Below are positions 8,690 to 19,203 of a DNA stretch of 64,000 nucleotides, piece after piece. Position numbers and translations under genes: made by a program. Every line of letters begins with the position of its first letter. Position 1 is the first letter of the stretch. The notes under the pieces were generated by a model that worked only from the letters and a program-made list of their open reading frames with translations, was not told the DNA's origin and searched no databases. Origin of the DNA: Rhizobium sp. PP-CC-3A-592 (GTDB taxonomy: Bacteria > Pseudomonadota > Alphaproteobacteria > Rhizobiales > Rhizobiaceae); contig NZ_QJSR01000001.1 in assembly GCF_003217095.1 (NCBI RefSeq), forward strand, positions 1,154,009-1,218,008. The letters are read 5' to 3'.

Positions 8690-9898
8690 ATGACTGACGT
8701 CTTCATTTACGACCATGTGCGCACGCCACGCGGTCGCGGCAAGAAGGACGGCGCCCTCCACGAGGTGCCGACGCCCCGCCTTGCCGCACGCATGCTCGAA
8801 GCGCTGCGCGACCGCAACGAACTCGACACGAATACCGTCGATGACATCATCATGGGCTGCGTCGATCCGGTGTTCGAAGCCGGCGCCGTGATCCCGAAGG
8901 CTGCCGCCTTCGAGGCGGGCTATTCCAACCGCGCGCCGGGGATCCAGATCTCCCGCTTCTGCGCGTCAGCGCTCGATGCCATCAATCTGGCAGCCGGCAA
9001 GATCGCGCAGGGTGCAGACGACATCGTCATCGCCGGCGGCGTCGAGAGCATGTCGCGCGTCGGCATGGGCATGTCGGGCGGCGCCTGGTACATGGACCCC
9101 TCGGTCAGCTTCCCCGGCTATTTCATGCCGCAGGGCGTGTCGGCCGATCTGATCGCGACGAAGTACGGCTTCTCGCGCGATGACGTCGACAGCTACGCCG
9201 TCGAAAGCCAGCGCCGTGCCGGTGTTTCCTGGGAAAAGGGCTATTTCGACCGGTCGGTCGTTCCGGTGAAGGACCAGAACGGCATCGTCATCCTCGCCAA
9301 GGACGAGCATATGCGTCCGACGACGACGATGCAGAACCTCGCCGGCCTCAACCCCTCCTTCCAGATGCCGGGTGAGATGGGCGGCTTCGAGTCCGTCGGC
9401 ATCCAGGCGCATCCGGAAATCGAGAAGATCAATTACGTCCACCATGCCGGCAATTCGTCGGGTATCGTGGATGGCGCCGGCCTCGTTCTGCTCGGCTCCA
9501 AGGCCGGCGGCGAGAGCCTCGGCCGCAAGCCCCGCGCCCGCATCAAGGCCTTCGCGAACATCGGCTCCGACCCGGCACTGATGCTGACCGGCCCTGTGGA
9601 CGTGACGGAAAAGCTTCTGAAGCGTGCCGGCATGACGATCGGCGATATCGACCTATTCGAGCTGAACGAGGCCTTTGCCGCCGTGGTGCTGCGCTACCTC
9701 CAGGCTTTCGACATCTCGCACGACATTATGAACGTCAATGGCGGCGCCATCGCGCTCGGCCATCCGCTCGGCGCCACCGGCGCGATGATCCTTGGCACGG
9801 TGCTCGACGAACTGGAACGCCGTGACCTCAACACCGCCCTCGTCACGCTCTGCATCGGCGCGGGCATGGGCACCGCTACGATCATCGAACGCGTCTGA
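8690..9898 (+). CDS. fadA: Acetyl-CoA C-acyltransferase (3-ketoacyl-CoA thiolase)
   Basis: This 402-residue thiolase cleaves 3-ketoacyl-CoA with CoA to release acetyl-CoA, the last step of each beta-oxidation round. The nucleophilic cysteine is visible at Cys91 ([12 protein letters not shown]). The C-terminal catalytic pair is His358 ([14 protein letters not shown]) and Cys388 (TLCIGAGMG). ELNEAFA, another family motif, lies near residue 325. It sits between acyl-CoA dehydrogenase and FadB/FadJ in one operon, which supports a catabolic rather than a biosynthetic (PhaA-type) role. Length and start are normal. Confidence 0.92.
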   Translation: MTDVFIYDHVRTPRGRGKKDGALHEVPTPRLAARMLEALRDRNELDTNTVDDIIMGCVDPVFEAGAVIPKAAAFEAGYSNRAPGIQISRFCASALDAINLAAGKIAQGADDIVIAGGVESMSRVGMGMSGGAWYMDPSVSFPGYFMPQGVSADLIATKYGFSRDDVDSYAVESQRRAGVSWEKGYFDRSVVPVKDQNGIVILAKDEHMRPTTTMQNLAGLNPSFQMPGEMGGFESVGIQAHPEIEKINYVHHAGNSSGIVDGAGLVLLGSKAGGESLGRKPRARIKAFANIGSDPALMLTGPVDVTEKLLKRAGMTIGDIDLFELNEAFAAVVLRYLQAFDISHDIMNVNGGAIALGHPLGATGAMILGTVLDELERRDLNTALVTLCIGAGMGTATIIERV

Positions 9899-9911
9899 GG
9901 GGGAGAGAACC

Positions 9912-12125
9912 ATGACCTACACCAATTTCACCATCGAAACGGACGCCGACGGCATCGCTCTCGTGACCTGGGACATGCCGGACAAGTCGATGAACGTGTT
10001 CACGGCCGAGGTTCTGCGGGAACTCGCCGCCGTCAACGACGCGGTCGTGAAGGACGAGGCCGTCAAGGGCGTCGTCTTTACCTCGGGCAAGGCGACCTTT
10101 TCGGGCGGCGCCGATCTCTCGATGATCAAGGGCATGTTCACCTTCCAGGCGGAAGAGAAGAAGAAGAACCCGGACACCGCAGCGCAGAAGCTGTTCGAGC
10201 TGTGCGGCGAGATGACCGGCCTGTTCCGCAAGATCGAGACCTCCGGCAAGCCGTGGGTTTCCGCCATCAACGGCACCTGCATGGGCGGCGCCTTCGAGCT
10301 GTCGCTTGCCTGCCATGGTCGCGTCGCTTCCAATTCCAAGGCCGTCAAGATCGCCCTGCCCGAAGTCAAGGTCGGGATCTTCCCCGGCGCCGGTGGCACG
10401 CAGCGCGTGCCGCGTCTCACCAATGCGCAGGATGCGCTGCAGATGATGACGACCGGGCAGACGCTGACGCCCCAGCGCGCAAAGGCACTCGGCCTCGTGC
10501 ACGAGCTTGCCGCTCCCGAGGCGTTGATCGATGCTGCCAAGGCCATGATCAAGAACGGCCTGAAGGCTGTCCAGCCTTGGGACGAAAAGGGCTTCAAGGC
10601 GCCCGGCGGTTCCATGTGGAGCGCGGCCGGTGCCCAGCTCTGGCCGGCGGCCTCCGGCATCCTGCGCCGCGAGACCTATGGCAACTATCCCGGCGCGCTG
10701 GCCATCGTGAAGTGCGTCTATGAAGGCCTTCAGGTTCCCTTCGACACGGCCCTGAAGATCGAACAGCGCTACTTCACGCAGATCCTGCAGACCACCGAGG
10801 CCTTCTCGATGATCCGCTCGCTGTTCGTCTCCATGCAGGAACTCGGCAAGGGCGCGCGCCGGCCGGCCGGCGTTCCGAAGTCGGATTTCAAGCATGTCGG
10901 CGTCGTCGGCGCAGGCTTCATGGGCGCCTCCATCGCCTACGTCACAGCCGCCGCCGGCATTCCCGTCACCCTCATCGACCGCGACATCGAGGCGGCCACC
11001 AAGGGCAAGGCGCATTCCGAAGGCTTGGTGAAGGACAGCGTGACCAAGGGCCGCATGACGCAGGAGAAGGGCGAACAGCTGCTCGCGCTGATCACCCCGT
11101 CCGCCGATTATGCCGACCTGAAGACCGCTGATTTCGTGGTCGAGGCCGTGTTCGAGGATCGCAAGGTCAAGAAGGACGTGATCGAAGCCGTCGAAGCCGT
11201 GCTGTCTCCCGACGCGATCTTCGCATCCAACACCTCGACGCTGCCGATCACCGGCCTTGCCGAGAACTCCAAGCGTCCGGCCCAGTTCATCGGCGTCCAC
11301 TTCTTCTCGCCGGTCGAGAAGATGATGCTGACCGAGGTCATCCTCGGCAAGGAAACCGGCGACGCGGCGCTTGCCCGGGCGCTCGACTATGTCGCCGCGA
11401 TCAAGAAGACCCCGATCGTCGTCAACGACACGCGCGGCTTCTACGTCAACCGTTGCGTCTTCCGCTACATCCACGAAGCCTATGACATGCTGATCGAAGG
11501 CGTGCCGGCGGTGATGATCGAAAATGTGGCCAAGATGGCCGGCATGCCGGTCGGCCCCCTCTCGCTCAACGACGAGGTCGCCATCGACCTGTCGCAGAAG
11601 ATCCTCAAGGCGACCGTTGCCGATCTCGGCGAACAGGCGGTCGATCCGGCGCATCTCGAACTGGTCAACAAGCTCGTCGATAATCTCGACCGGCGCGGAC
11701 GCAAGAATGGCAAGGGTTTCTACGACTATCCGGAGAAGCCTGCGAAGAAGCATATCTGGGCGGGCCTGAAGGATCTCTACCCTCAGAAGCCAGCAGACGA
11801 ACTCGACGTCCAGACGCTCAAGCAGCGCTTCCTCGTCACCATCGCCCTGGAAGCTGCCCGCACCATCGAAGAGGGCATCGTCACCGATCCGCGCGAGGCC
11901 GATGTCGGCTCCATCCTCGGCTTCGGCTTTGCGCCCTATACCGGCGGCACGCTGTCCTACATCGACGGCATGGGCGCCAAGGCCTTCGTCGCCCTCTGCG
12001 AGAAGCTGGCGCTAAGCTATGGCGACCACTTCGCGCCGACGCCGCTGCTCAAGGACATGGCAGCCAAGGGCGAAACCTTCTACGGCCGCTTTGACCCCTA
12101 CGCAAAGGTCGCTGCCGCTGCGTGA
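9912..12125 (+). CDS. fadJ: Fatty oxidation multifunctional enzyme: enoyl-CoA hydratase / 3-hydroxyacyl-CoA dehydrogenase
   Basis: This 737-residue fusion performs the two middle steps of beta-oxidation. The N-terminal crotonase domain (about 1-190) has the oxyanion-hole stretch [19 protein letters not shown] and the [13 protein letters not shown] segment. The NAD-binding 3-hydroxyacyl-CoA dehydrogenase domain begins near residue 328 with [18 protein letters not shown], and the C-terminal HCDH domain has [10 protein letters not shown]. The frame is open further upstream, but ATG 9912 follows GGGAGAGAAC and gives the normal N-terminus. It is the last gene of the operon, and a strong terminator follows. 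Bacterial FadB and FadJ share this layout, so the symbol is provisional. Confidence 0.9.
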   Translation: MTYTNFTIETDADGIALVTWDMPDKSMNVFTAEVLRELAAVNDAVVKDEAVKGVVFTSGKATFSGGADLSMIKGMFTFQAEEKKKNPDTAAQKLFELCGEMTGLFRKIETSGKPWVSAINGTCMGGAFELSLACHGRVASNSKAVKIALPEVKVGIFPGAGGTQRVPRLTNAQDALQMMTTGQTLTPQRAKALGLVHELAAPEALIDAAKAMIKNGLKAVQPWDEKGFKAPGGSMWSAAGAQLWPAASGILRRETYGNYPGALAIVKCVYEGLQVPFDTALKIEQRYFTQILQTTEAFSMIRSLFVSMQELGKGARRPAGVPKSDFKHVGVVGAGFMGASIAYVTAAAGIPVTLIDRDIEAATKGKAHSEGLVKDSVTKGRMTQEKGEQLLALITPSADYADLKTADFVVEAVFEDRKVKKDVIEAVEAVLSPDAIFASNTSTLPITGLAENSKRPAQFIGVHFFSPVEKMMLTEVILGKETGDAALARALDYVAAIKKTPIVVNDTRGFYVNRCVFRYIHEAYDMLIEGVPAVMIENVAKMAGMPVGPLSLNDEVAIDLSQKILKATVADLGEQAVDPAHLELVNKLVDNLDRRGRKNGKGFYDYPEKPAKKHIWAGLKDLYPQKPADELDVQTLKQRFLVTIALEAARTIEEGIVTDPREADVGSILGFGFAPYTGGTLSYIDGMGAKAFVALCEKLALSYGDHFAPTPLLKDMAAKGETFYGRFDPYAKVAAAA

Positions 12126-12183
12126 TCGAGGCTGTCAGCGGGCTTGCCGATGGAACACGGCCCGGACGAAGTCGATAATGAAA

Positions 12184-12217
12184 AAGGCCGGCGCATTGTG
12201 CGCCGGCCTTCTCTTTT
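12184..12217 (+). terminator. Rho-independent terminator of the fad operon
   Basis: A perfect 12-bp stem (12184-12195 with 12199-12210) encloses a TTG loop and is followed by CTCTTTT. It lies 58 bp after the last fad gene. The A-rich flank makes it usable on the other strand too, for the convergent Tim44-like gene. Confidence 0.85.
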
Positions 12218-12256
12218 GGGACCCATATCTCTGGGGGCAGAGCCGCCTCAACGGGA

Positions 12257-13306
12257 TCAGGATGCCTGGATGGCCGAGACCTGCCACTGGGTGGAAGGCC
12301 GGCGGAAGAAGGTCCAGACTTCGGTCGCTTCGGTCGGGCGATCCGGATCGCCTTCGACGACCTTGCCGGTGTCGCGGTCGCGGGTCACGTCGATGCTCTC
12401 GTAGCGCATGGCAACCGTTGCGAATTCTCCGGCGTCCTCGCGCCAGGATTCGGCCAGGTCACCCTGGAGAAGCTTGACGTCGTGGACTTCGTTGCGGACG
12501 CCCTTGGTCGCGTTTTCGCTCAGTTCCTCGGCGAGCCACGACATGGCTTCCGGCGTCGTCAGGCGACGCAGGGCACCGTAGTCTTCCGCGCCGTAGGCTG
12601 TCTGCACCTCCTTCAGCATGGTCTCGAAGCGTTCAAGATCGGCCGGACCGATGCCGAGCTCATCCGAAACGGCGGCGGAGCGTGCAGGCTGGGCCTGCGG
12701 TGCAGGGCCGCCGCCGATGCGGGGGATGGAGAAGCCCGGGCCGCGCGAAGCTTGCGCATTTGCCTGTGCCGGCCCCTGCGCCGGCGAATTTGCCGCCTCG
12801 CGGGCGTAACCATTATAAGGATTGCCGGCGCCGCCAGCTCCTGCACGACCCGTCGCGGGCTGTTGTTGGCGATTGCGCAGGAAGCGCATCAGCAGCATTG
12901 CAGCACCGGCGATCAGCGCGAGCTGAAGCAGCATGCCGAGGAAGCCGGCAGCGCCGCCGAAGCCGTTGCCCATCATCATGCCGAGCAGGCCACCAAGCGC
13001 GAGGCCGCCAAGCAGCGAACCGCCAAAGCCGCCGAAGAAGCCACCTGGACGGCGCGCGGGCGCGGTCTGGGCGGCACCCGGCTGGTTCTGTGCCGCGTTC
13101 GGGCGGGTCGATTGCGGGGTCATCGTCCGGTCGATCGGCGCCGTGGTGTTCGGGGCCGTACGCGTCACGGGCGGTGCGGAGAAGGTGCGCGTGCCGCGGC
13201 TACCGAAGCCACCGCCTGCACGGCGTGCTTCCGCGAAATCCGTCGCCGTGATGACGAGCGTCATCGCGACCGCCGACAATACTGCAAATTTCTTCAATCC
13301 TGACAT
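12257..13306 (-). CDS. Tim44-like domain protein with Gly-rich membrane region
   Basis: This 349-residue protein has a signal-like N-terminus (LKKFAVLSAVAMTLVITAT). A Gly/Arg/Thr/Pro-rich stretch follows, then a glycine-rich hydrophobic region near residues 90-145 (GGFGGSLLGGLALGG; LLQLALIAGAAMLLMRFL). The C-terminal Tim44-like domain occupies about residues 205-345. In mitochondria Tim44 tethers Hsp70 to the import channel. Bacterial homologues are membrane-anchored proteins of largely unknown role, the best studied being alphaproteobacterial TimA. It appears monocistronic and converges on the fad operon terminator. Confidence 0.82.
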   Translation of the reverse strand: MSGLKKFAVLSAVAMTLVITATDFAEARRAGGGFGSRGTRTFSAPPVTRTAPNTTAPIDRTMTPQSTRPNAAQNQPGAAQTAPARRPGGFFGGFGGSLLGGLALGGLLGMMMGNGFGGAAGFLGMLLQLALIAGAAMLLMRFLRNRQQQPATGRAGAGGAGNPYNGYAREAANSPAQGPAQANAQASRGPGFSIPRIGGGPAPQAQPARSAAVSDELGIGPADLERFETMLKEVQTAYGAEDYGALRRLTTPEAMSWLAEELSENATKGVRNEVHDVKLLQGDLAESWREDAGEFATVAMRYESIDVTRDRDTGKVVEGDPDRPTEATEVWTFFRRPSTQWQVSAIQAS

Positions 13307-13482
13307 GCCTCATCCCCGTTATCATTCAACCGGGTCGCTAGACCCTTACGCTGATATATGGGCACGGATGTAGCGCGTTGAAAGGCTTTTAAGCGTCGTT
13401 CACGAAAACGGCATCGGCCGTGACGGAACAGCCATAGGCAATCCGCCTGCGCGCATCCTCGGGCAGCGCTCTCGCCGTTCGG

Positions 13483-14514
13483 TCAGTTCGTCAGGTCGTA
13501 GGGAATGCGATAGCCGGTCTTTTCCAGCCAGGCGATCAGAGCCTTCGGCTCGTCGGTCTGGATGATCGTCGCGCCGCGGTCGATCCAGAAGCCCCAGCTT
13601 TCGAGTGGCTTGCCGTCGATGACGGCGCGCTCATCCCCGCGTCCGCCTGCCTGCATGCCCGGTGCGCGGTTGATGATCGTGTAGGTGTTGACCCACTGGT
13701 GCCAGTTGCCCCGGATGGCGGCGGCGCGGGCCTTGGCGGAGAACAGCACACCGCCATCCATCGTTTGCGGTGCACCATCGGCGTGCCAGTGGACGAGTTC
13801 CGCAGCCGGTGCACTGAAGCTCGACGTTGCCTTCGCCATGAAATCCGGATCGTGTACAGCATCGTCGGCGAGGATGGGCAGGAAGGTGACGTCGGGACCG
13901 ATCGCTGTCATCAGCGCCCTGGCGTCGGCGATGCGCCTGTCGTTCCAGAGGTTTTCCTTGACGAGGATCTGCTCCGCCATCCCCAGGCGACGCGCGAGCG
14001 TGGCGACCTCCGGCAGGATGTCCGGCGTCAGCTTGTTGTCGATGTTGACGAGGATGCGGCCGCGGGTCTCAATGAGGGTTTGCTCCAGCGTCGGCACCGT
14101 CTCATCCGTCGCATGACCGTCAGCCTCGACCACGAGGCGGCAGGTTTTCAGCGTGGCCAATGGTGTCGTGCGGGTTTCGCCGCGGCAGGTCGTGGTCCGA
14201 TCCAGAAAATCGTCATGCATGAGGATCAGCGTGCCGTCGGACGACTTGCGGACATCGAGTTCGATCATCTCGGCGCCGAGCGCGATGGCGTTGCGGATCG
14301 CATCGAGCGAATTCTCCGCGCGGATCATGCGGCCGTTTTCCTTCCAGCCCGTCCGGTGCGCGACGACCATGATGTGGCTGCGCCAGGCATTGGCGTTCTT
14401 CAACCGGTCGAGGATGCGGGCGGTCCGCGTGTTGTCGACCGCCTGAGCGGGAAAGGTCGAGACCATAGCGACGCAGAAGGCGAATGCGGAGATGAGAAGA
14501 CCGGTCCGGCGCAT
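13483..14514 (-). CDS. Secreted glycerophosphodiester phosphodiesterase family protein
   Basis: This is a 343-residue protein with a signal peptide (cleavage near residue 25, FPAQAVD). The GDPD motifs are all present: His53-Arg54 (VAHRTGW), Glu67-Asn68 (RAENSLDAI), Glu85-Leu-Asp87 (MIELDVRKS) and His100-Asp101 (LMHDD). It should hydrolyse glycerophosphodiesters to glycerol-3-phosphate and an alcohol in the periplasm, with a metal ion. The frame stays open far upstream, but the reading before ATG 14514 is out of frame with any conserved protein and overlaps the DUF4174 gene, so 14514 is the start. It lies about 100 bp downstream of the DUF4174 gene on the same strand. Confidence 0.85.
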   Translation of the reverse strand: MRRTGLLISAFAFCVAMVSTFPAQAVDNTRTARILDRLKNANAWRSHIMVVAHRTGWKENGRMIRAENSLDAIRNAIALGAEMIELDVRKSSDGTLILMHDDFLDRTTTCRGETRTTPLATLKTCRLVVEADGHATDETVPTLEQTLIETRGRILVNIDNKLTPDILPEVATLARRLGMAEQILVKENLWNDRRIADARALMTAIGPDVTFLPILADDAVHDPDFMAKATSSFSAPAAELVHWHADGAPQTMDGGVLFSAKARAAAIRGNWHQWVNTYTIINRAPGMQAGGRGDERAVIDGKPLESWGFWIDRGATIIQTDEPKALIAWLEKTGYRIPYDLTN

Positions 14515-14615
14515 CGTGCAAGCCCTTTGGACGGTTGCGGGTCCGCTGGGCTTAGAATCCGGCCGTGACAGCGCCGTGAAGCTGCGATGACGGGAGCATG
14601 AAGTGTGATGTGGCC

Positions 14616-15047
14616 TTAGCGGGAAGCCTCGTTCGCGCGCATCGGCATGCTGTCGATCAGGCCGAAGAGCTGAACCGGCGCCACGGGCTCGGTCGCCCGC
14701 AGCTTGATGCCGCCGTCCTTGCCGACGAGAATCGCCGTGAAACGGCTGCCCTCCTCGATGCCGGCATCCTTGCGAAGCTCTTGCTCCGTGACCGCAGTCG
14801 CCTTGCCGTAGATCGGCTTTACCGTGTCGCCCACAACTTCGAGGACCACCATGTTGCGATCTGCGAGGGCTTTCGTGTCGTCGACAAGAAGCCGCCGCTG
14901 CTCTACCACGTCGGGATCTCCGGAGTTTGCAAAGACAATCAGCACGCGGTTCTTCCAGCCGAAGGCATCGAGGCCAGCGGCACTGGCGGCCGATATGCCG
15001 CTGGCGACGAAAAGGGCGAGTGCGACCGTCTTGAGACTGCGGATCAT
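14616..15047 (-). CDS. DUF4174 domain secreted protein
   Basis: This 143-residue protein has an N-terminal signal peptide (cleavage near residue 23, ASAAG). A compact thioredoxin-like DUF4174 domain follows, with WKNRVLIVFANSGDP, DRNMVVLEVVGD and FTAILVGKDGGIKLR. No CxxC redox pair is present, so a disulfide oxidoreductase role is not supported. The function of the family is unknown. It lies between mntH and the glycerophosphodiesterase on the same strand, with short gaps (74 and 101 bp), so co-transcription is possible. Confidence 0.8.
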   Translation of the reverse strand: MIRSLKTVALALFVASGISAASAAGLDAFGWKNRVLIVFANSGDPDVVEQRRLLVDDTKALADRNMVVLEVVGDTVKPIYGKATAVTEQELRKDAGIEEGSRFTAILVGKDGGIKLRATEPVAPVQLFGLIDSMPMRANEASR

Positions 15048-15121
15048 CGGGGATCTCCTTCACGCGACAAACGCCGCGTGTCGGCGCGGCGTTCCTTCAC
15101 ATCCCCGTCAGCGCGGGGCGG

Positions 15122-16489
15122 TCAGGCGATGAACGTGTCGTAGAGCAGCTTGACGTTGAGCACGACGATGATCATGGCGACCAGCCAGGCAAGCACGCCG
15201 ACCCAGCGGGCAACCACGAAGGTGCCCATCTTTTCCCGGTTGGTGACGAAGCTGACGAGCGGGATGACCGCGAAGGGAAGCTGCATGGAGAGCACGACCT
15301 GGCTCAGCACCAGAAGCTCGGCCGTACCGCGCTCGCCATAGAGATAGGTGATGACGACGACGGGCACGATGGCGATGCCACGGGTGATGAGACGGCGTGC
15401 CCAATTGGGGATCGTCAGCCGCAGGAAGCCTTCCATGACGATCTGGCCGGCAAGGGTCGCCGTGACGGTGGAGTTGAGGCCGGAGGCGAGAAGCGCCACG
15501 GCGAAGAGCGTCGAGGCGATGCCGAGGCCCAGCAAAGGCGAGAGAAGCTCGTAGGCCTGCTCGATTTCCGCGACGTCGGTGCGGCCATTGGCATGGAAGA
15601 CGGAGGCTGCGACGATGAGGATGGCGGCATTGATGAACAGTGCCAGCATGAGCGCGATCGTGCTGTCGAGGGTTGCCCATTTGATGGCCTCGCGCTTGCC
15701 CGGCTCGGTCCGCTCGAACTGGCGCGTCTGAACGATGGACGAGTGGAGATAGAGATTGTGCGGCATGACCGTGGCACCGATGATGCCGATGGCGATGTAG
15801 AGCATGGCCGGATTGGTGACGACCTCCGTCGAGGGCAGGAAGCCCTGAAGCACAGCGGCGACCGGCGGAGCCGCAGCCGCAATCTGCACGATGAAACAGA
15901 GGGCGATGATGCCAAGCAGCGCCATGACGAAGGCCTCCAGGAACCGGAAGCCCTTCTGCATGAGATAAAGCAGCAGAATGGCATCGAGCGCGGTGATCAG
16001 CGCGCCGGCGATCAGGGGAATACCGAACAGCAGCTTCAGCGCGATCGCCGTACCGATGACCTCCGCAAGGTCGCAGGCGATAATGGCGAGTTCGCAGGCG
16101 ATCCAGAGCACGAAACCGACGGGCTTCGGGTAGGCATCGCGACAGGCCTGCGCCAGATCCCGGCCGGTGGCGATGCCGAGGCGCGCGGCCAGCGCCTGCA
16201 GCAGAATGGCCATGAGGTTGGAGAGCAGAATGACGGTCAGCAGCGTGTAGCCGAACTGGGCGCCACCGGCGATGTCGGTTGCCCAGTTGCCGGGGTCCAT
16301 GTAGCCGACCGACACCATGTAACCCGGGCCGACGAAGGCGAGGAACCGCCGGAACCACGTGCCGCCGGTGGGGACCGCGATGGTCGAATGCACATCGGCA
16401 AGACTCTGGCGTCCCTCCTCTTCCGAATGGTTGAACCGCCAGCTGGAGCGGGTCTCGCGCTGGTTCAGTGAAACGTCGGGGGTGGCCAT
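15122..16489 (-). CDS. mntH: Nramp-family proton-coupled Mn2+ transporter
   Basis: This 455-residue polytopic membrane protein has about eleven transmembrane segments. The two Nramp metal-binding motifs are present: [11 protein letters not shown] (Asp65-Asn68) in the first membrane helix and [11 protein letters not shown] near residue 240 in the sixth. It imports Mn2+ with protons. The gene is divergent from mntR, a Mn-responsive repressor, which supports manganese over iron as the main substrate. An AT-rich imperfect inverted repeat just upstream (16551-16566) is a candidate operator. The N-terminal hydrophilic extension of about 45 residues is common in rhizobial homologues. Confidence 0.92.
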   Translation of the reverse strand: MATPDVSLNQRETRSSWRFNHSEEEGRQSLADVHSTIAVPTGGTWFRRFLAFVGPGYMVSVGYMDPGNWATDIAGGAQFGYTLLTVILLSNLMAILLQALAARLGIATGRDLAQACRDAYPKPVGFVLWIACELAIIACDLAEVIGTAIALKLLFGIPLIAGALITALDAILLLYLMQKGFRFLEAFVMALLGIIALCFIVQIAAAAPPVAAVLQGFLPSTEVVTNPAMLYIAIGIIGATVMPHNLYLHSSIVQTRQFERTEPGKREAIKWATLDSTIALMLALFINAAILIVAASVFHANGRTDVAEIEQAYELLSPLLGLGIASTLFAVALLASGLNSTVTATLAGQIVMEGFLRLTIPNWARRLITRGIAIVPVVVITYLYGERGTAELLVLSQVVLSMQLPFAVIPLVSFVTNREKMGTFVVARWVGVLAWLVAMIIVVLNVKLLYDTFIA

Positions 16490-16550
16490 CGGGGCAGTCT
16501 CCGGATGCGGAAAGGCGTCAAGGGCAGAAAATTAGGGCAGGCCCCAACAT

Positions 16551-16566
16551 TATGCAATATGCTATA
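16551..16566. promoter_or_regulatory. Candidate MntR/Mur-type operator upstream of mntH
   Basis: The sequence TATGCAATATGCTATA is an AT-rich imperfect inverted repeat (TATGCA / TGCTATA) 62 bp before the mntH start, in a region that is otherwise GC-rich. Position and composition fit a manganese-responsive operator. The exact regulator (MntR, or a Fur-family Mur protein) cannot be told from sequence. Confidence 0.45.
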
Positions 16567-16601
16567 TTTCATCGATCTTGCTTTTTTCCGCAGTGCGGTG
16601 T

Positions 16602-16631
16602 CATTGTGGCGGTGCGCGCATTGTGGCGGTG
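16602..16631. repeat. 13-bp direct repeat between mntH and mntR
   Basis: CATTGTGGCGGTG occurs exactly twice (16602-16614 and 16619-16631), with starts 17 bp apart, in the mntH/mntR divergent region. It may be a regulator site or chance. Confidence 0.4.
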
Positions 16632-16734
16632 GAAGAGCGGATAAAGCCATTCGGCAAATCCGGCGCGCATGCTAGACACGCAAAACCCGATGCCATGCCC
16701 ATTCAGGCATGCGAACTGGAAGGATCAGGAATAC

Positions 16735-17184
16735 GTGGCGCGCCGAACCATTCCCCGCGCGGATCCCCTTCCGGACGCCGACATTCACTCCGAGGGCTTT
16801 CGCCAGACACGGGAAGCGCGGCGCGGCGCTCTGGTCGAGGACTATGTCGAGCTCATCGCCGACCTGATCGATGACGGCAACGAGGCGCGCCAGGTGGATA
16901 TCGCCGCCCGTCTCGGCGTGGCGCAGCCGACCGTCGCCAAGATGCTGGCACGGCTCGCAGCCGATGGCCTCGTCTCGCGCAAGCCCTATCGCGGCGTGTT
17001 CCTGACGGAGGCCGGGCAGAAGATGGCAGCCGAAAGCCGCGAGCGACACCAGACCGTGGAGCAATTTTTGCGTTGTCTCGGCGTCAGCCCGGAGACGGCC
17101 CGCATCGATGCCGAAGGCATCGAGCACCATGTCAGCGACGAGACCCTCGCCGCCTTCCGCCGTCTGATTGCCGACAGGTCTTAG
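16735..17184 (+). CDS. mntR: Manganese-responsive transcriptional repressor, DtxR/MntR family
   Basis: The protein has 149 residues from a GTG start. The N-terminal winged helix is clear: [29 protein letters not shown]. The metal-binding dimerisation domain follows, with [22 protein letters not shown] and a closing [12 protein letters not shown] segment. It should repress mntH when Mn2+ is bound. I prefer GTG 16735 because AAGGATCAGGA lies just before it and the resulting N-terminus ([21 protein letters not shown]) fits homologues. ATG 16669 in the same frame would add 22 residues. The stop codon overlaps the convergent antiporter gene by 4 bp (TTAG). Confidence 0.87.
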   Translation: MARRTIPRADPLPDADIHSEGFRQTREARRGALVEDYVELIADLIDDGNEARQVDIAARLGVAQPTVAKMLARLAADGLVSRKPYRGVFLTEAGQKMAAESRERHQTVEQFLRCLGVSPETARIDAEGIEHHVSDETLAAFRRLIADRS

Positions 17185-18275
17185 AGCCCGAGGCAGGACA
17201 GCATGATGAAGGTGGCGAACAGCACGAAATGGGTCATGCCTTCGATGGCGTTGGTCTCGCCGTCGTTGAGGTTGATGGCGGCGACGATCAGCGTGATGGT
17301 GATCATGACCGTCTGCACCGGCGTCATTGCCATGATGAACGGCTGGCCGGTGTAAAGTGCAATGGCCTCCATGACGGGCACGGTGAGGATGACCGTCGAC
17401 AGCGAGGCACCCAGAGCGATGTTGACCACCGATTGCATATGATTGGCGAGCGCCGAGCGCATGGCCGTCATGATCTCGGGCGCGGCCGAGATGGCAGCGA
17501 CGACGATGGCGGCGAGAACCGGAGGCGCGCCGGTACCCTCCAGGCCCGTATTGAGCAGCGTCGACATGATTTCCGCGAGAACGCCGATGACGACGATGCC
17601 GAAAACCAGAACGCCGATCGAGAGCGTCGTGCTCTGGGGCTCCTCGACATGACCGCCAGCACTTTCGCGACGCGTCTTCGGATAGCTGTAGCTGAAGAAA
17701 TAGCTGTGTGCACCGACCTGCATGCGCAGGAACACGGCGTAGAGCATGATCATGGCGACGATGGTGAAGGCGGAATAGAAGTGCCACTTCGCCTGCGGAA
17801 TGAATTCCGGCACGATCATGGAAATGCTCATGGCCGTCAGGATCATGACGCAATAGGTGCGGCTGGAATCATCGTTATAGGGCTGCTCGCCATGCTTCAG
17901 CCCACCCAGAAGCGCCGCGATGCCGAGAATGCCATTGATATCCAGCATGACGGCGGAATAGATCGTGTCGCGCACCAGCGTCGGCGAACTCTCGGGCGAA
18001 CTCATCATGATCGCGAGGATGACCACCTCGACCAGTACGGCCGACAGTGTCAGGATCATGGTGCCATAGGGATCGCCGACCTTGGTCGCGAGGATTTCCG
18101 CATGGTGCGCCACCCGCATGGAGGCGAGGATGATGGCGGCGATGAGGAACACGGCGCCGGCGAGCGACGCCACCTGCCCCATGCCGATCAGCGTGTGCTC
18201 TGCGGAAAAACCGGCGATACCGGCAGCAATGGCAACGAGGATGAGCCGCTCTGAGCGGATGAGGGTGGAGAGCAC
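17181..18275 (-). CDS. Calcium/proton antiporter, CaCA superfamily (ChaA/y4hA-like)
   Basis: This 364-residue membrane protein has about eleven hydrophobic segments. It shows the two inverted CaCA alpha-repeats: [21 protein letters not shown] near residue 67 and an [26 protein letters not shown] stretch in the second half. These carry the acidic residues that bind the cation. It is expected to exchange Ca2+ (possibly Na+ or K+) for protons across the inner membrane. It resembles the rhizobial 'ionic transporter' y4hA and E. coli ChaA. It is convergent with mntR, and their stop codons share the TTAG at 17181-17184. Confidence 0.85.
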   Translation of the reverse strand: MLSTLIRSERLILVAIAAGIAGFSAEHTLIGMGQVASLAGAVFLIAAIILASMRVAHHAEILATKVGDPYGTMILTLSAVLVEVVILAIMMSSPESSPTLVRDTIYSAVMLDINGILGIAALLGGLKHGEQPYNDDSSRTYCVMILTAMSISMIVPEFIPQAKWHFYSAFTIVAMIMLYAVFLRMQVGAHSYFFSYSYPKTRRESAGGHVEEPQSTTLSIGVLVFGIVVIGVLAEIMSTLLNTGLEGTGAPPVLAAIVVAAISAAPEIMTAMRSALANHMQSVVNIALGASLSTVILTVPVMEAIALYTGQPFIMAMTPVQTVMITITLIVAAINLNDGETNAIEGMTHFVLFATFIMLSCLGL

Positions 18276-18530
18276 GGCGCCTCGCTCGTCTGGATGCTGG
18301 AATGCGGCTTGGTCGGCCTGAAGTCGTCGGGAAATGCAAGTATAGGTGCCGGCAGACGCATTTCAAACAAAAGCGCTGCGCGTGGACGGACAAGGATTAT
18401 TTTCCTCGCATTCTTTACTTGATGCTGCTTTTTGGCTAGTCTCCTGCCGGATAGAGGAGAGGTTCCGCTTCCCCGGACATGTCATCCGGACACCTTGACC
18501 AGGACACCAAGATTACCAGGACCCGGGACG

Positions 18531-19190
18531 ATGCTGTCACATGAGCGTATCTGGCATGCGATAGACGCCTTGGCGGAGCGGCACCAGATGTCGCCGTCGG
18601 GACTTGCCCGGCGTGCCGGCCTCGATCCGACGTCGTTCAACAAATCCAAGCGCCAGTCCGCCGATGGGCGTGAGCGCTGGCCATCCACGGAATCCATCGC
18701 CAAGGTTCTCGACGCGACAGGCTCGACCATCGGGCAGTTCATGGAATTCCTGCGGCCGGACGGCGGCAAGGGCTACGACAGCGCGGAAACGCTGGCTCCG
18801 TCCAGTGCTATTCCGCTCCTCGGCTTTGCGCAGGCGGGCGCCGGCGGCTTTTTCGACGATGGCGGCTTTCCCGCGGGCCAGGGCTGGGATGTGGTCGATT
18901 TTCCCACGGCCGGCACGAAAACGGGGGTCTACGCGCTGGAGATTCAGGGCGACAGCATGCAGCCGCTCTACCGGGATGGCGATGTGCTGATCGTGGAGCC
19001 CGGCGCGCAGGTTCGCCGTGGCGACCGTGTCGTCGTCAAGACCACCGAAGGCGAGGTCATGGCCAAGGTGCTGATGCGGCAAAGCGCGCGCGGCATCGAT
19101 CTTCACTCCCTCAATCCCGAACATCCGAACCGCAGCTTCGACCTTTCCGAGGTGGAGTGGATCGCCCGGATCATCTGGGCGAGCCAGTAG
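18531..19190 (+). CDS. XRE/S24 LexA-like self-cleaving repressor
   Basis: This 219-residue protein has an N-terminal helix-turn-helix (about residues 5-70, MSPSGLARRAGLDPTSFNKSK) and a C-terminal S24 peptidase domain. The catalytic dyad is visible as Ser142 (IQGDSMQPLYRDGD) and Lys170 (RVVVKTTEGEVMAK). A candidate Ala-Gly cleavage site lies in FAQAGAGG (about 102-105). This is the layout of phage CI- and LexA-type repressors that cut themselves after DNA damage. No phage genes are nearby, so it looks like a domesticated chromosomal regulator. ATG 18531 gives the conserved N-terminus. An upstream in-frame ATG at 18432 has no support. Confidence 0.85.
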   Translation: MLSHERIWHAIDALAERHQMSPSGLARRAGLDPTSFNKSKRQSADGRERWPSTESIAKVLDATGSTIGQFMEFLRPDGGKGYDSAETLAPSSAIPLLGFAQAGAGGFFDDGGFPAGQGWDVVDFPTAGTKTGVYALEIQGDSMQPLYRDGDVLIVEPGAQVRRGDRVVVKTTEGEVMAKVLMRQSARGIDLHSLNPEHPNRSFDLSEVEWIARIIWASQ

Positions 19191-19203
19191 GACCGTTTTC
19201 CTC

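Noticed and set aside
13483-15063. A 526-codon frame that would fuse the glycerophosphodiesterase to upstream sequence
   Set aside because: The upstream part overlaps the DUF4174 gene out of frame and is Arg-rich shadow sequence. A signal peptide begins at 14514.
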